DNA from: Pseudomonadota bacterium | Lineage (GTDB): Bacteria; Pseudomonadota; Alphaproteobacteria; Rhizobiales; Devosiaceae | Assembly (NCBI GenBank): GCA_023427545.1 | Contig: JAEZBF010000088.1 | Location: 1 to 13,336, forward strand | Length of the DNA stretch: 13,336 nucleotides | Reading direction: 5' to 3' | Shown here: in pieces, positions 6,555-13,306 of the stretch | How the letters are laid out: the number at the start of each line of letters is the position of its first letter | How positions within the stretch are numbered: the stretch's first letter is position 1 | Translations under genes and position numbers: made by a program | Notes under the pieces: model-generated | Database searches by the model: none | Told to the model about the DNA's origin: nothing | The model's input: the letters and a program-made list of their open reading frames with translations, nothing else

Positions 6555-7606
6555 GACTAACGGTGCTCAGCGTTGCCTACCCGCTGGCGCCGGTCGGGCC
6601 GGACGCGGTAGGGGGTGCCGAGCAGGTCCTGTCGCTGCTCGACCGGGCGCTGGTGGCAGCCGGACATCGATCGCTGGTGATCGCCTGCGAGGGCTCGCAG
6701 GTGGCGGGCACGCTGCTTGCGGTGCCAGCAGAGAACGGTGCGCTGAATGAGGCCGTGCGGCAGCGCGCGCAGGCGCGACACCGTGCGGCGATCGCATCGG
6801 CGATGGCGGACTATCGGGTCGACGTCGTCCATCTCCACGGCATCGACTTCCACGCCTACCTGCCCGGTCGCGGACCGACGCTGGTAACCCTGCACCTGCC
6901 GCTCGGCTGGTACCCGGCAGAGGTCCTGACGGCCCCGCGGGACGATCTCTGGCTGCATACTGTTTCCGCGGCGCAGCACCTGAGCGCACCGGCGGGGGCG
7001 CGGCTGATGGCGCCGATCGCCAACGGCGTGGACACCGCCGCGCTGGCGGGCCGGCACGCTCGACGGAACTTTGCGCTGGTGCTGGGCCGCATCTGCCCCG
7101 AGAAGGGCATCCACCTTGCGCTCGATGCCGCAAAGCGCGCGGACCTGCCGCTGCTGATCGGCGGCCGCGTCTACGACTATGAGGCGCACCGGCGCTACTT
7201 CGAGACCGAGGTGGTTCCGCGCCTCGACTTGCGACGACGGTTCCTCGGGCCGCTGGGGTTCACGCGCAAGCGCCGCTTCCTCAACGCGGCGCGGTGTCTC
7301 GTCGTCCCCAGCCTCGCCGAGGAGACGAGTTCGCTGGTGGCAATGGAGGCGCTCGCCTGCGGCACGCCAGTGGTTGCGTTCGGGAATGGGGCGCTGCCGG
7401 AAGTGGTGGAGCACGGGCGGACCGGGTTCATCGTCAGGGACGTGGACGAGATGGCGGCGGCGATGCTGCGGGTGGGCGAGATCGACCCGGACGTTTGCCG
7501 GGAGGAGGCGCGGCGACGGTTCTCGCGCGAGCGGATGGTGGAGGGGTATTTCGCGGCGTATGAGGGGTTGGCGCGGATGGGGGCGGCGCAGCGGGTTTTG
7601 ACGTAG
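6551..7606 (+). CDS. GT4-family glycosyltransferase
   Basis: A 351-residue retaining GT-B glycosyltransferase of the GT4 (Glycos_transf_1) type. The N-terminal acceptor domain has LSVAYPLAP and GGAEQVLSLLDRALVAAGH (21-39), the classical GGAE loop, and VDVVHLHGID (90-99). The C-terminal donor domain has LVLGRICPEKGIHLALDAA (176-194), the diphosphate-binding region with Lys185, and PSLAEETSSLVAMEALACG (253-271), containing the EX7E pair Glu258-Glu266, then TPVVAFGNGALPEVV (272-286). MshA of mycothiol synthesis belongs to the same family, but general GT4 motifs do not define the acceptor. The ATG at 6551 overlaps the deacetylase TGA by four bases (ATGA), with GAGG just upstream. This is the last gene of the operon. 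A palindromic repeat lies 39 bases after its TAG. Confidence 0.9.
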   Translation: MRLTVLSVAYPLAPVGPDAVGGAEQVLSLLDRALVAAGHRSLVIACEGSQVAGTLLAVPAENGALNEAVRQRAQARHRAAIASAMADYRVDVVHLHGIDFHAYLPGRGPTLVTLHLPLGWYPAEVLTAPRDDLWLHTVSAAQHLSAPAGARLMAPIANGVDTAALAGRHARRNFALVLGRICPEKGIHLALDAAKRADLPLLIGGRVYDYEAHRRYFETEVVPRLDLRRRFLGPLGFTRKRRFLNAARCLVVPSLAEETSSLVAMEALACGTPVVAFGNGALPEVVEHGRTGFIVRDVDEMAAAMLRVGEIDPDVCREEARRRFSRERMVEGYFAAYEGLARMGAAQRVLT

Positions 7607-7644
7607 TTTCACCCGTTGGTGCCCAGGGAGACGCATAAGGATGG

Positions 7645-7664
7645 ATTCCCGCGTTCGCGGGAAT
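7645..7664. repeat. Short palindromic intergenic repeat, possible bidirectional terminator
   Basis: ATTCCCGCG (7645-7653), loop TT, then CGCGGGAAT (7656-7664) forms a perfect 9-bp inverted repeat, flanked by ATGG on the left and GAC on the right. When translated, such elements give the familiar artefact peptide 'MDSRVRGND', and similar sequences are scattered between genes in many proteobacterial genomes. It sits in the 88-base gap between two convergent genes (ends at 7606 and 7695). A transcript hairpin here could help end both, although there is no long T-run after the stem on either strand. Nothing else is seen in the gap apart from a weak CACC/GGTG pair at 7610-7621. Confidence 0.75.
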
Positions 7665-7694
7665 GACTCTTGTGGGTTGGATGTGCTGTGCCGC

Positions 7695-8615
7695 TCAGGG
7701 TGGGGTGAGGAGGCGGGCGTAGGTGGCGTGGTCGGTGGCTCCCCAGCGGTATTTGTAGGGCTCCTGGCCGCGCAGGAAATCGAAGGTGTGGACGCCCTCG
7801 CGGCGCGCGTCTTCGATGGCGTGGCCGACGAGGATGGTGCCAAGGCCGAGTTCGGAAAGGTCGGGATCAAAGCCGCCGATGTAGTAGCAGGCCCGGCCGT
7901 GGGCGGTGACGACGTATAGGGCGGCACATATCCGGCCCTCGCGCTGGAGACCGTAAAGCCGCAGCATGCCGGCCGTCTGGAGCCGCGGCAGGGCGGCACG
8001 GTGCCAGGCGAGCACGAGCGGGTCGGCAAGAACGCCTGGCTCCTCGTCCAGCCGCCAGCGGCGGGTGTGGAGATCGACCAATACGTCGAAAGCATCGGGC
8101 CCTACCCGCACGACCTCGCCGACGCCGGCGCGGGCTGCGCGGCGGCGGTAGTAGGCAAGGTTCTGCGTGATGTTGCGGGGTAGCGCGGCAGCGAGATCGA
8201 GGACGACGCAGCTGGCACCGTGGCTGTCTACACCGGTCCAGCCGGGCGGGAGCGGTGCATGACGTAGCGGCGAGCTCTCGGGCAGCTGGAAGAGATCGAG
8301 TGAGCCATCGAGGGTGGCGATGGCGGGGGTCAGGAGCTCAGGCCGCAGGTCCGGCCGGTAGATAGCATCGAGCCAGTCGGAGGTGCCGGCGCCCCAGAGC
8401 AGCCAGCGTCCCTCGTAGGCGAACACGGGCAGCAAGGCGGCCGCTTCGCCACCTGAGCGAACGACCAGCACGCCGGATCTCTCGCCGCCGAACTGGTCGC
8501 GCCAGGGGAGCAGCCAGGCCGGGCTCTGGAACGGCGTGGCCAGGGGATTGGCACGCCAGAGCGTCCACCACGCGTCCTCGATAGCCTGGGTCTCGGTGAC
8601 GAATTCGACGCTCAC
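7695..8615 (-). CDS. GNAT/BioF2-like acyltransferase (CelD type)
   Basis: A 306-residue protein of the BioF2-like (CelD/BcsL) acetyltransferase family, a double-GNAT fold related to FemAB. Diagnostic features are the N-terminal NPLATPFQSPAWLLPW (23-38), the central helix YYRRRAARAG (155-164), LYGLQREGRICAALYVV (220-236), CYYIGGFDPDLSELGLGTIL (243-262) and the terminal FDFLRGQEPYKYRWG (278-292), characteristic of the family. Members transfer acyl groups to amines or hydroxyls and often lie in exopolysaccharide or glycoconjugate loci. I chose the GTG at 8615 because GGAGG lies five bases upstream; an ATG at 8684 in frame would add 23 arginine- and proline-rich residues of little family character. 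It converges on the eight-gene operon, so it is a separate transcription unit. It could acylate the amine left by the PIG-L enzyme, but that is inferred from proximity only. Confidence 0.82.
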   Translation of the reverse strand: MSVEFVTETQAIEDAWWTLWRANPLATPFQSPAWLLPWRDQFGGERSGVLVVRSGGEAAALLPVFAYEGRWLLWGAGTSDWLDAIYRPDLRPELLTPAIATLDGSLDLFQLPESSPLRHAPLPPGWTGVDSHGASCVVLDLAAALPRNITQNLAYYRRRAARAGVGEVVRVGPDAFDVLVDLHTRRWRLDEEPGVLADPLVLAWHRAALPRLQTAGMLRLYGLQREGRICAALYVVTAHGRACYYIGGFDPDLSELGLGTILVGHAIEDARREGVHTFDFLRGQEPYKYRWGATDHATYARLLTPP

Positions 8616-8717
8616 GCGGTCCTCCGGTGCGTCAAACAAACGCCGCCGGGCGGGTTCGGATGCCCCTCGCCTGCCGGACTTCATCTGCTAGGTTGCCGCA
8701 AAAACCGGGAGGGTGAC

Positions 8718-9767
8718 GTGACGGAACTGAGCAGCCGCGTGGTTCGGCTCGAGCGGGCGCATGATCTGAAGATCGAGACACTGGCTGTTCCCGAGCCGCG
8801 GCCGGGCGAGATCCTGCTGCGCATGGCGGCGGGCGGCATCTGCGGCTCGGACCTCCACTACTACCACGACGGCGGCTTCGGGCTGGTGCGGGTGCGCGAA
8901 CCGATCATCCTCGGGCACGAAATGGCAGGCCGGGTGCATGCGCTCGGGCCGGGCGTCGAGGGGCCGGTGGCGGGAACGCTGGTGGCCGTGAACCCCAGCC
9001 TGCCGTGCGGGCAATGCGCGTTCTGCCTCGCCGGCGCGCCGCAGCACTGCCTCGACATGCATTTCCTGGGCAGCGCGATGCGCATGCCGCATGAGCAGGG
9101 CGGGTTTCGCGAGTGGATGGTGATCGACGCCCGCCGGGCGGTGGCTATGAGCGATGATATCTCTGCGGCGGAGGCGGCCTGCACCGAACCGCTCTCGGTA
9201 TGCCTGCACGCGCTGAACCAGGCGGGACCGGTGGCGGGCAAGCAGGTGATCGTTTCGGGTTCGGGGCCGATCGGCGTGCTTGTCGTGGCGGTGGCGCGGA
9301 TGGCGGGAGCGCGCGAGATCGTGGCCACGGACATCGAGGACGCGGCGCTCGCGATTTCGCAACGAATGGGGGCGACTCGCACCGTAAACGTGCGCGCCAA
9401 TCCCGGCGGGCTCGACGCGGACAAGCGCGACAAGGGGCAGTTCGACGTCGCGTTCGAGTGTTCGGGCAACCAGGCGGCGATCGCAACCAACATCGCCGTG
9501 CTGCGGCCGCGCGGCACGCTGGTGCAGGTCGGCATCGCCGGCGAGGCGACACTGCCGCTGAGCCAGCTGGTGGGCAAGGAGATCGTGCTGCGTGGCTCGC
9601 AGCGCTTCCATCCCGAGTTCGCCTGGGCGGCCGAGCTGATCTCGAGCGGGCGGATCGACGTGCGGCCGATGATCACCGCAAGCTTTGCGATCAGCGATGC
9701 CGTTGCGGCGTTCGAGCTGGCGGGCGACCGCAGCCGCGCCTGCAAGGTGCAGCTGACGCTCGCCTAG
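8718..9767 (+). CDS. idnD: L-idonate 5-dehydrogenase-like zinc alcohol dehydrogenase
   Basis: A 349-residue medium-chain zinc dehydrogenase. Catalytic zinc ligands are visible in GGICGSDLHYYHDGG (Cys42) and LGHEMAGRV (His67, Glu68), with Glu157 in ACTEPLSV. The structural zinc cysteines are 97, 100, 103 and 111. The NAD(P) loop is VSGSGPIGVL at 179-188. Segments such as MHFLGSAM, FDVAFECSG and GKEIVLRGSQRFHPEF resemble the E. coli IdnD equivalents as I remember them, so oxidation of L-idonate to 5-keto-D-gluconate is the best assignment; related polyol dehydrogenases remain possible. The start is GTG at 8718 with GGGAGGG at 8707-8713. It is divergent from the acyltransferase across 102 bases and converges on the ABC importer. 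Its TAG lies in a CTAG shared with the stop codon of the opposing permease gene. With the importer it suggests uptake and oxidation of a sugar acid or polyol. Confidence 0.85.
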   Translation: MTELSSRVVRLERAHDLKIETLAVPEPRPGEILLRMAAGGICGSDLHYYHDGGFGLVRVREPIILGHEMAGRVHALGPGVEGPVAGTLVAVNPSLPCGQCAFCLAGAPQHCLDMHFLGSAMRMPHEQGGFREWMVIDARRAVAMSDDISAAEAACTEPLSVCLHALNQAGPVAGKQVIVSGSGPIGVLVVAVARMAGAREIVATDIEDAALAISQRMGATRTVNVRANPGGLDADKRDKGQFDVAFECSGNQAAIATNIAVLRPRGTLVQVGIAGEATLPLSQLVGKEIVLRGSQRFHPEFAWAAELISSGRIDVRPMITASFAISDAVAAFELAGDRSRACKVQLTLA

Positions 9768-10741
9768 GCCGTCGCGCCGCCCTGCGCCTGGCCGCGGGTA
9801 AGCCGGGCCTGAAGGGTAACCACGGCGAGGAGGAAGAGGCCACGCACCACCGATTGCCAAGCCGCTGACAGCGAAATCCAGCCCATGCCGTTCTCGAAGT
9901 TGAGGACGTTGAACAGGATGCCGAGCAGCAGGACGCCGGCGAGGGTGGTGACCACCGAGCCCGAGCCGCCGGTCAGGAGGGTGCCGCCGACGACGACGGA
10001 AGCGATGGCAAAGAGCTCCCAGCCGACGCCCTCGATGGGCTGGCCGGCGCCGAATTGGGCGGCGAGCAGCACGCCGGCAAAGCCGGCAAGGCCGCCGCTC
10101 ATCAGGTAGACGAGGAACTTCACGAGATCGGTGCGCAGGCCCATCATGCGCGAGGCATCCTCGCCGCCGCCGATCGCGAGCACGGTGCGACCGAAGCTCG
10201 TGTAGTTGAGCGTGATCGAGCCCACGATGTAGGCGATGGCGGCGATGATCATGGGGACCGGCAGCACCCAGAGGTTGCCCTGCCCAAGCCAGGTGAAGCC
10301 GCTTTCGTAGGACACCGAGACGGACGCATTGCCCGCGAGCAGCAGGGCGGAGCCGCTCGCGGCGAGCATGGTCGCAAGCGTGGCGATGAACGGCATGATG
10401 TTGAGTCTCGTCACCAGCAGGCCGTTGAGGATGCCGACGATGAGACCGACGCCGATGCCCGCGGCGGCGCCGGGGAGGATGCCGTAGGGGCTGAGCAGCG
10501 CGGCGGCGACGCTGCCGAGCGCGGCGGTCGAGCCGACGGAGAGATCGATGCCGCCGGTCATGATGACGAAGCACATGCCGAGCGCAACGAGCGCGAACAT
10601 CGAGTTGTAGCGGAGTACGCTCCAGATGTTGAAGGCGCTGAGGAAGCCGGTGTAGCGCCACCAGCCAAAGAAGATGAGCGCGGCGAGCGCGATGAGCACG
10701 CCGTAGGTGCCGACGACGCGGGCGAGGCGTGCGCGGTTCAT
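9764..10741 (-). CDS. Sugar ABC transporter permease (YjfF/RbsC-like), second permease
   Basis: A 325-residue polytopic inner-membrane permease of the branched-chain/ribose type (BPD_transp_2). Hydrophobic segments run almost throughout. The conserved helix-loop FVIMTGGIDLSVGSTAALG occurs near residues 59-77. The cytoplasmic coupling loop to the ATPase is GGGEDASRMMGLRTDLVK, and a late hydrophobic segment is preceded by IASVVVGGTLLTGGSG. The ATG at 10741-10739 overlaps the stop of the upstream permease (ATGA), so the two are co-translated. Two different permeases with one double ATPase is the layout of the galactofuranose importer YtfQRT-YjfF, and this protein takes the YjfF position. The actual substrate is unknown. 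It is the last gene of its operon; its TAG overlaps the convergent dehydrogenase by four bases. Confidence 0.9.
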   Translation of the reverse strand: MNRARLARVVGTYGVLIALAALIFFGWWRYTGFLSAFNIWSVLRYNSMFALVALGMCFVIMTGGIDLSVGSTAALGSVAAALLSPYGILPGAAAGIGVGLIVGILNGLLVTRLNIMPFIATLATMLAASGSALLLAGNASVSVSYESGFTWLGQGNLWVLPVPMIIAAIAYIVGSITLNYTSFGRTVLAIGGGEDASRMMGLRTDLVKFLVYLMSGGLAGFAGVLLAAQFGAGQPIEGVGWELFAIASVVVGGTLLTGGSGSVVTTLAGVLLLGILFNVLNFENGMGWISLSAAWQSVVRGLFLLAVVTLQARLTRGQAQGGATA

Positions 10742-11742
10742 GCGCGGCGCCCCTGCTGCTGCAGCCAGACGGCGAGGACGATGATCGCGGCGTTCACCAC
10801 CTTGGCGGCCGCGTCGGGGACGCCGTTCGAGAGCAGCGTATACTGGACAAGCTGGATGGTCAGCGCGCCGAGCAGCGTGCCGATGATGGTGGCGCGGCCG
10901 CCGCTCAGCAGTGTGCCGCCGACGGCGACGGCGGCGATGGCGTTCAGCTCCATGCCGAGGCCGACGAGGTTGGCGTCGCTGGCGGAGACGATGGCGATCG
11001 AGACGAGCCCGGCTATGCCGGCACAGAAGCCGGAGATGGCGTAGACGGCGAGCTTGACGCGCCTCACGCGAATGCCGGCGAGCTCGGCGGCGCGCTCGTT
11101 GCCGCCGACGGCGAGGATGTTGCGGCCGAAGAGGGTGCGCCGCAGCATCCAGGCAGCGACCAGCACCAGGATGACCATGATGATGACCTGGACCGGCACG
11201 CCGAGCGGGCGGCCGAGGCCGATCCACTGGAACTCGGGGTTCTTGAAGACCTGGAGGTTGGAATTGGTCATAGCCTGCGCGATGCCGCGGCCGGCGATGA
11301 AGAGCACGAGGGTCGCGACGATCGGCTGGATTCGGAATTGCGCCACGAGCCAGCCGTTGAACAGGCCGCACAGCGTCGCGACGAGGATCGCGGTCACCAT
11401 CGCCACGGCGACAGCGAGCGCGATGTTGGGGCCGAAGACCGGGTTGAGGAAGATCAGCGGCGCGAGGGCACCGGCGATGGCCATGATCGAGCCGACCGAT
11501 AGATCGATGCCGCCGGTCCCGATCACCAGCGTCATGCCGACGGCAACGATCACGATGGTGCAGACCTGGGTGAGGTTGACGTTGAGCGTCTGCACCGTTG
11601 CGAAATTGCGTGTGAAGAAGAGATTGAAGACGATGAGCAGCAGCAGCGCGATCAGCGTGCCGTAGCGCGAGAGGAAGTCGAGGAGCCGCGTCACATCGCT
11701 CGGCCGGCGCGCCGCGGTGGCGTTGGGCATGACTTCGCTCAT
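10738..11742 (-). CDS. Sugar ABC transporter permease (YtfT/RbsC-like), first permease
   Basis: A 334-residue inner-membrane permease of the same family as its downstream neighbour, with a short cytoplasmic N-terminus of about 25 residues followed by a strong hydrophobic segment (TLIALLLLIVFNLFF). Family landmarks are TLVIGTGGIDLSVGSIMAIAG, LVAQFRIQPIVATLVLFIAGRGIAQ, the ATPase-coupling loop VGGNERAAELAGIRVRRVK, and LNAIAAVAVGGTLLSGGRAT. Wording and order recall YtfT, the galactofuranose permease. The ATG at 11742-11740 overlaps the ATPase stop as ATGA; a second ATG four codons later (11730) is an alternative. It presumably forms a heterodimer with the second permease, since the two differ in sequence and are adjacent. 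Confidence 0.9.
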   Translation of the reverse strand: MSEVMPNATAARRPSDVTRLLDFLSRYGTLIALLLLIVFNLFFTRNFATVQTLNVNLTQVCTIVIVAVGMTLVIGTGGIDLSVGSIMAIAGALAPLIFLNPVFGPNIALAVAVAMVTAILVATLCGLFNGWLVAQFRIQPIVATLVLFIAGRGIAQAMTNSNLQVFKNPEFQWIGLGRPLGVPVQVIIMVILVLVAAWMLRRTLFGRNILAVGGNERAAELAGIRVRRVKLAVYAISGFCAGIAGLVSIAIVSASDANLVGLGMELNAIAAVAVGGTLLSGGRATIIGTLLGALTIQLVQYTLLSNGVPDAAAKVVNAAIIVLAVWLQQQGRRA

Positions 11743-13274
11743 GCCGCCACCTCGGCGTGGTCGGTGTGGCCGCGCGCCATGGCGGCAAGGATGGCGTCCT
11801 CGGTGATGCCCTCGCCCGAGAGCTCGGCGACGGTGCGGCCGTCGCGCAGGACGAAGATGCGGTCGGCGCCCTCGGCGACCTCCTCGAGCTCGGAGGAGAT
11901 CATCAGTACCGCGAGGCCCTCATCGGCGAGGCCGCGAACGAGGCGCTGGATTTCGCCCTTGGCACCGACGTCGATGCCGCGCGTGGGCTCGTCGAGGATG
12001 AGGATCTTGGGGTTCATGGCGAGCCAGCGTGCAAGCAACACCTTCTGCTGGTTGCCGCCTGACAGCTCGCGGATCTTCTGATCCGGTCCCGAGCACTTGA
12101 TGCCGAGCTCCTTGATGAAGCGGGAGACGATCTCGCGCTGCCTGGCTTCGCTGACGATGCCGCGCGGGCTGATGCGGGGCAGCAGGGAGAGGGTCATGTT
12201 CTCGGCGACGGTGAGCTCGGGGACGATGCCCTCGAGCTTGCGATCTTCGGTAACAAAGCCGAGGCCGGCAGCGATGGCGTCGCGCGGCTGCTGCGGCGCG
12301 TAAGGCGTTTCGGCGAGGCGCATTTTGCCAGCGCGCGGCTTGTCGGCGCCAAAGACGAGGCGGGCGGTTTCGGTGCGGCCGGCGCCGAGCAGGCCGGCAA
12401 AGCCGACGATCTCGCCCTGGCGGAGCTCGAAGCTAACGTCCTGAACGGCCTGACCGGCGGCGAGGTGATCGGCCACCAGCGCTGTGCCGCCGGTATGGCC
12501 AGCGCTGCGCCCGGTAAAGGCGGTGGCGTGCCCCTCGGCCTTGCTGACGTCACGTCCGAGCATCTGCGAGACGAGCTCGAGCTTGCCGATATCGGTCATG
12601 TCGGCGCTGCGCACGGTGCGGCCGTCGCGCATGATGGTGACGCGGTCGCAGACTTCGTAAAGCTCATCGAGCTTGTGGGAGACGAAGATCACCGAAACGC
12701 CGTCGGCCTTGAGCTGGCGGATCACGCCAAAGAGCACTGCGACCTCCTGCTCGTCGAGCGAGGACGTCGGCTCGTCCATGATGACAAGGCGGGCGGAGAA
12801 GCCGATGGCGCGGGCGATCGCCACCATCTGCTGAGTGGCGGTCGAGAAATCCATCAGCGGGCGCCGCACGTCGATGCGGATCGAAAAGCGGTTAAGCAGG
12901 CGCTCGGCCTCGACGTGCATGGAATTCCAGTCGAGCAGGCCGTAGCGGCGCTGCTCGCGGCCCAGGCAGATGTTCTCTGTGACGCTGCGGAGCGGCACCA
13001 GGTTGATCTCCTGATAGATCGTGCTGATGCCGGCCTTCTGGGCCTGCTGGGGCGAGTTGACCTCGAAGGGGCGGCCCTGGAACAGCACCTCGCCGGCATC
13101 CTTGCGGTGGTAGCCGGTCAGCACCTTGATGAGGGTCGATTTGCCGGCGCCGTTCTGGCCGACAAGGGCGTGGACCTCTCCGCGACGGATGCTCAGCGAC
13201 GCCTGGCTTAGCGCGGGAATGCCGGCGAAGCGCTTGTCGATGCCCTGCATCGAGAGCAGCAGGCCGTCGTCCAT
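11739..13274 (-). CDS. Sugar ABC transporter, tandem ATP-binding subunit (YtfR/RbsA-like)
   Basis: A 511-residue cytosolic ATPase made of two fused ABC domains, the standard size for RbsA, MglA and YtfR. Domain 1 has Walker A GQNGAGKST at 39-47, the Q-loop in STIYQEINLVP, a divergent signature FSTATQQMVAIARAI (143-157), Walker B LVIMDEPTSSLD (163-174) and switch His200. Domain 2 has a degenerate Walker A GLLGAGRTE (294-302), a canonical signature LSGGNQQKVLLARW (404-417) and Walker B ILILDEPTRGID (424-435). A degenerate second nucleotide-binding site is normal for this family, and the STATQQ-type first signature is closest to my memory of YtfR. I chose the ATG at 13274-13272 because GGGGGAG lies about eight bases upstream. 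A TTG at 13325 in frame would add 17 residues that overlap an inverted repeat. It is followed by two coupled permease genes; no substrate-binding protein gene is visible. Confidence 0.93.
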   Translation of the reverse strand: MDDGLLLSMQGIDKRFAGIPALSQASLSIRRGEVHALVGQNGAGKSTLIKVLTGYHRKDAGEVLFQGRPFEVNSPQQAQKAGISTIYQEINLVPLRSVTENICLGREQRRYGLLDWNSMHVEAERLLNRFSIRIDVRRPLMDFSTATQQMVAIARAIGFSARLVIMDEPTSSLDEQEVAVLFGVIRQLKADGVSVIFVSHKLDELYEVCDRVTIMRDGRTVRSADMTDIGKLELVSQMLGRDVSKAEGHATAFTGRSAGHTGGTALVADHLAAGQAVQDVSFELRQGEIVGFAGLLGAGRTETARLVFGADKPRAGKMRLAETPYAPQQPRDAIAAGLGFVTEDRKLEGIVPELTVAENMTLSLLPRISPRGIVSEARQREIVSRFIKELGIKCSGPDQKIRELSGGNQQKVLLARWLAMNPKILILDEPTRGIDVGAKGEIQRLVRGLADEGLAVLMISSELEEVAEGADRIFVLRDGRTVAELSGEGITEDAILAAMARGHTDHAEVAA

Positions 13275-13306
13275 CTGGTGATCTCCCCCGGAGGGCAGGA
13301 TAGCGA

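Noticed and set aside
6557..8095. A 512-residue minus-strand frame crossing the palindromic repeat
   Set aside because: It covers the GT4 gene antisense and the acyltransferase gene in the wrong frame. The protein has no domain character.
8616..8717. Search for promoters or operators in the divergent gap between the acyltransferase and dehydrogenase genes
   Set aside because: Apart from the two ribosome binding sites, only weak G/C-rich partial palindromes are visible. No -35/-10 pair or clear operator could be supported.
8688..10661. A 657-residue open minus-strand frame
   Set aside because: It lies opposite the idonate dehydrogenase and in another frame of the permease gene. Its translation is His/Arg-rich with no motifs, typical of a GC-rich shadow frame.
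12800..12860. Divergent ABC signature (STATQQ) in the first ATPase domain as a sign of decay
   Set aside because: YtfR/RbsA-type tandem ATPases normally have one divergent signature and one degenerate Walker A. The second domain has a canonical LSGGNQQ.
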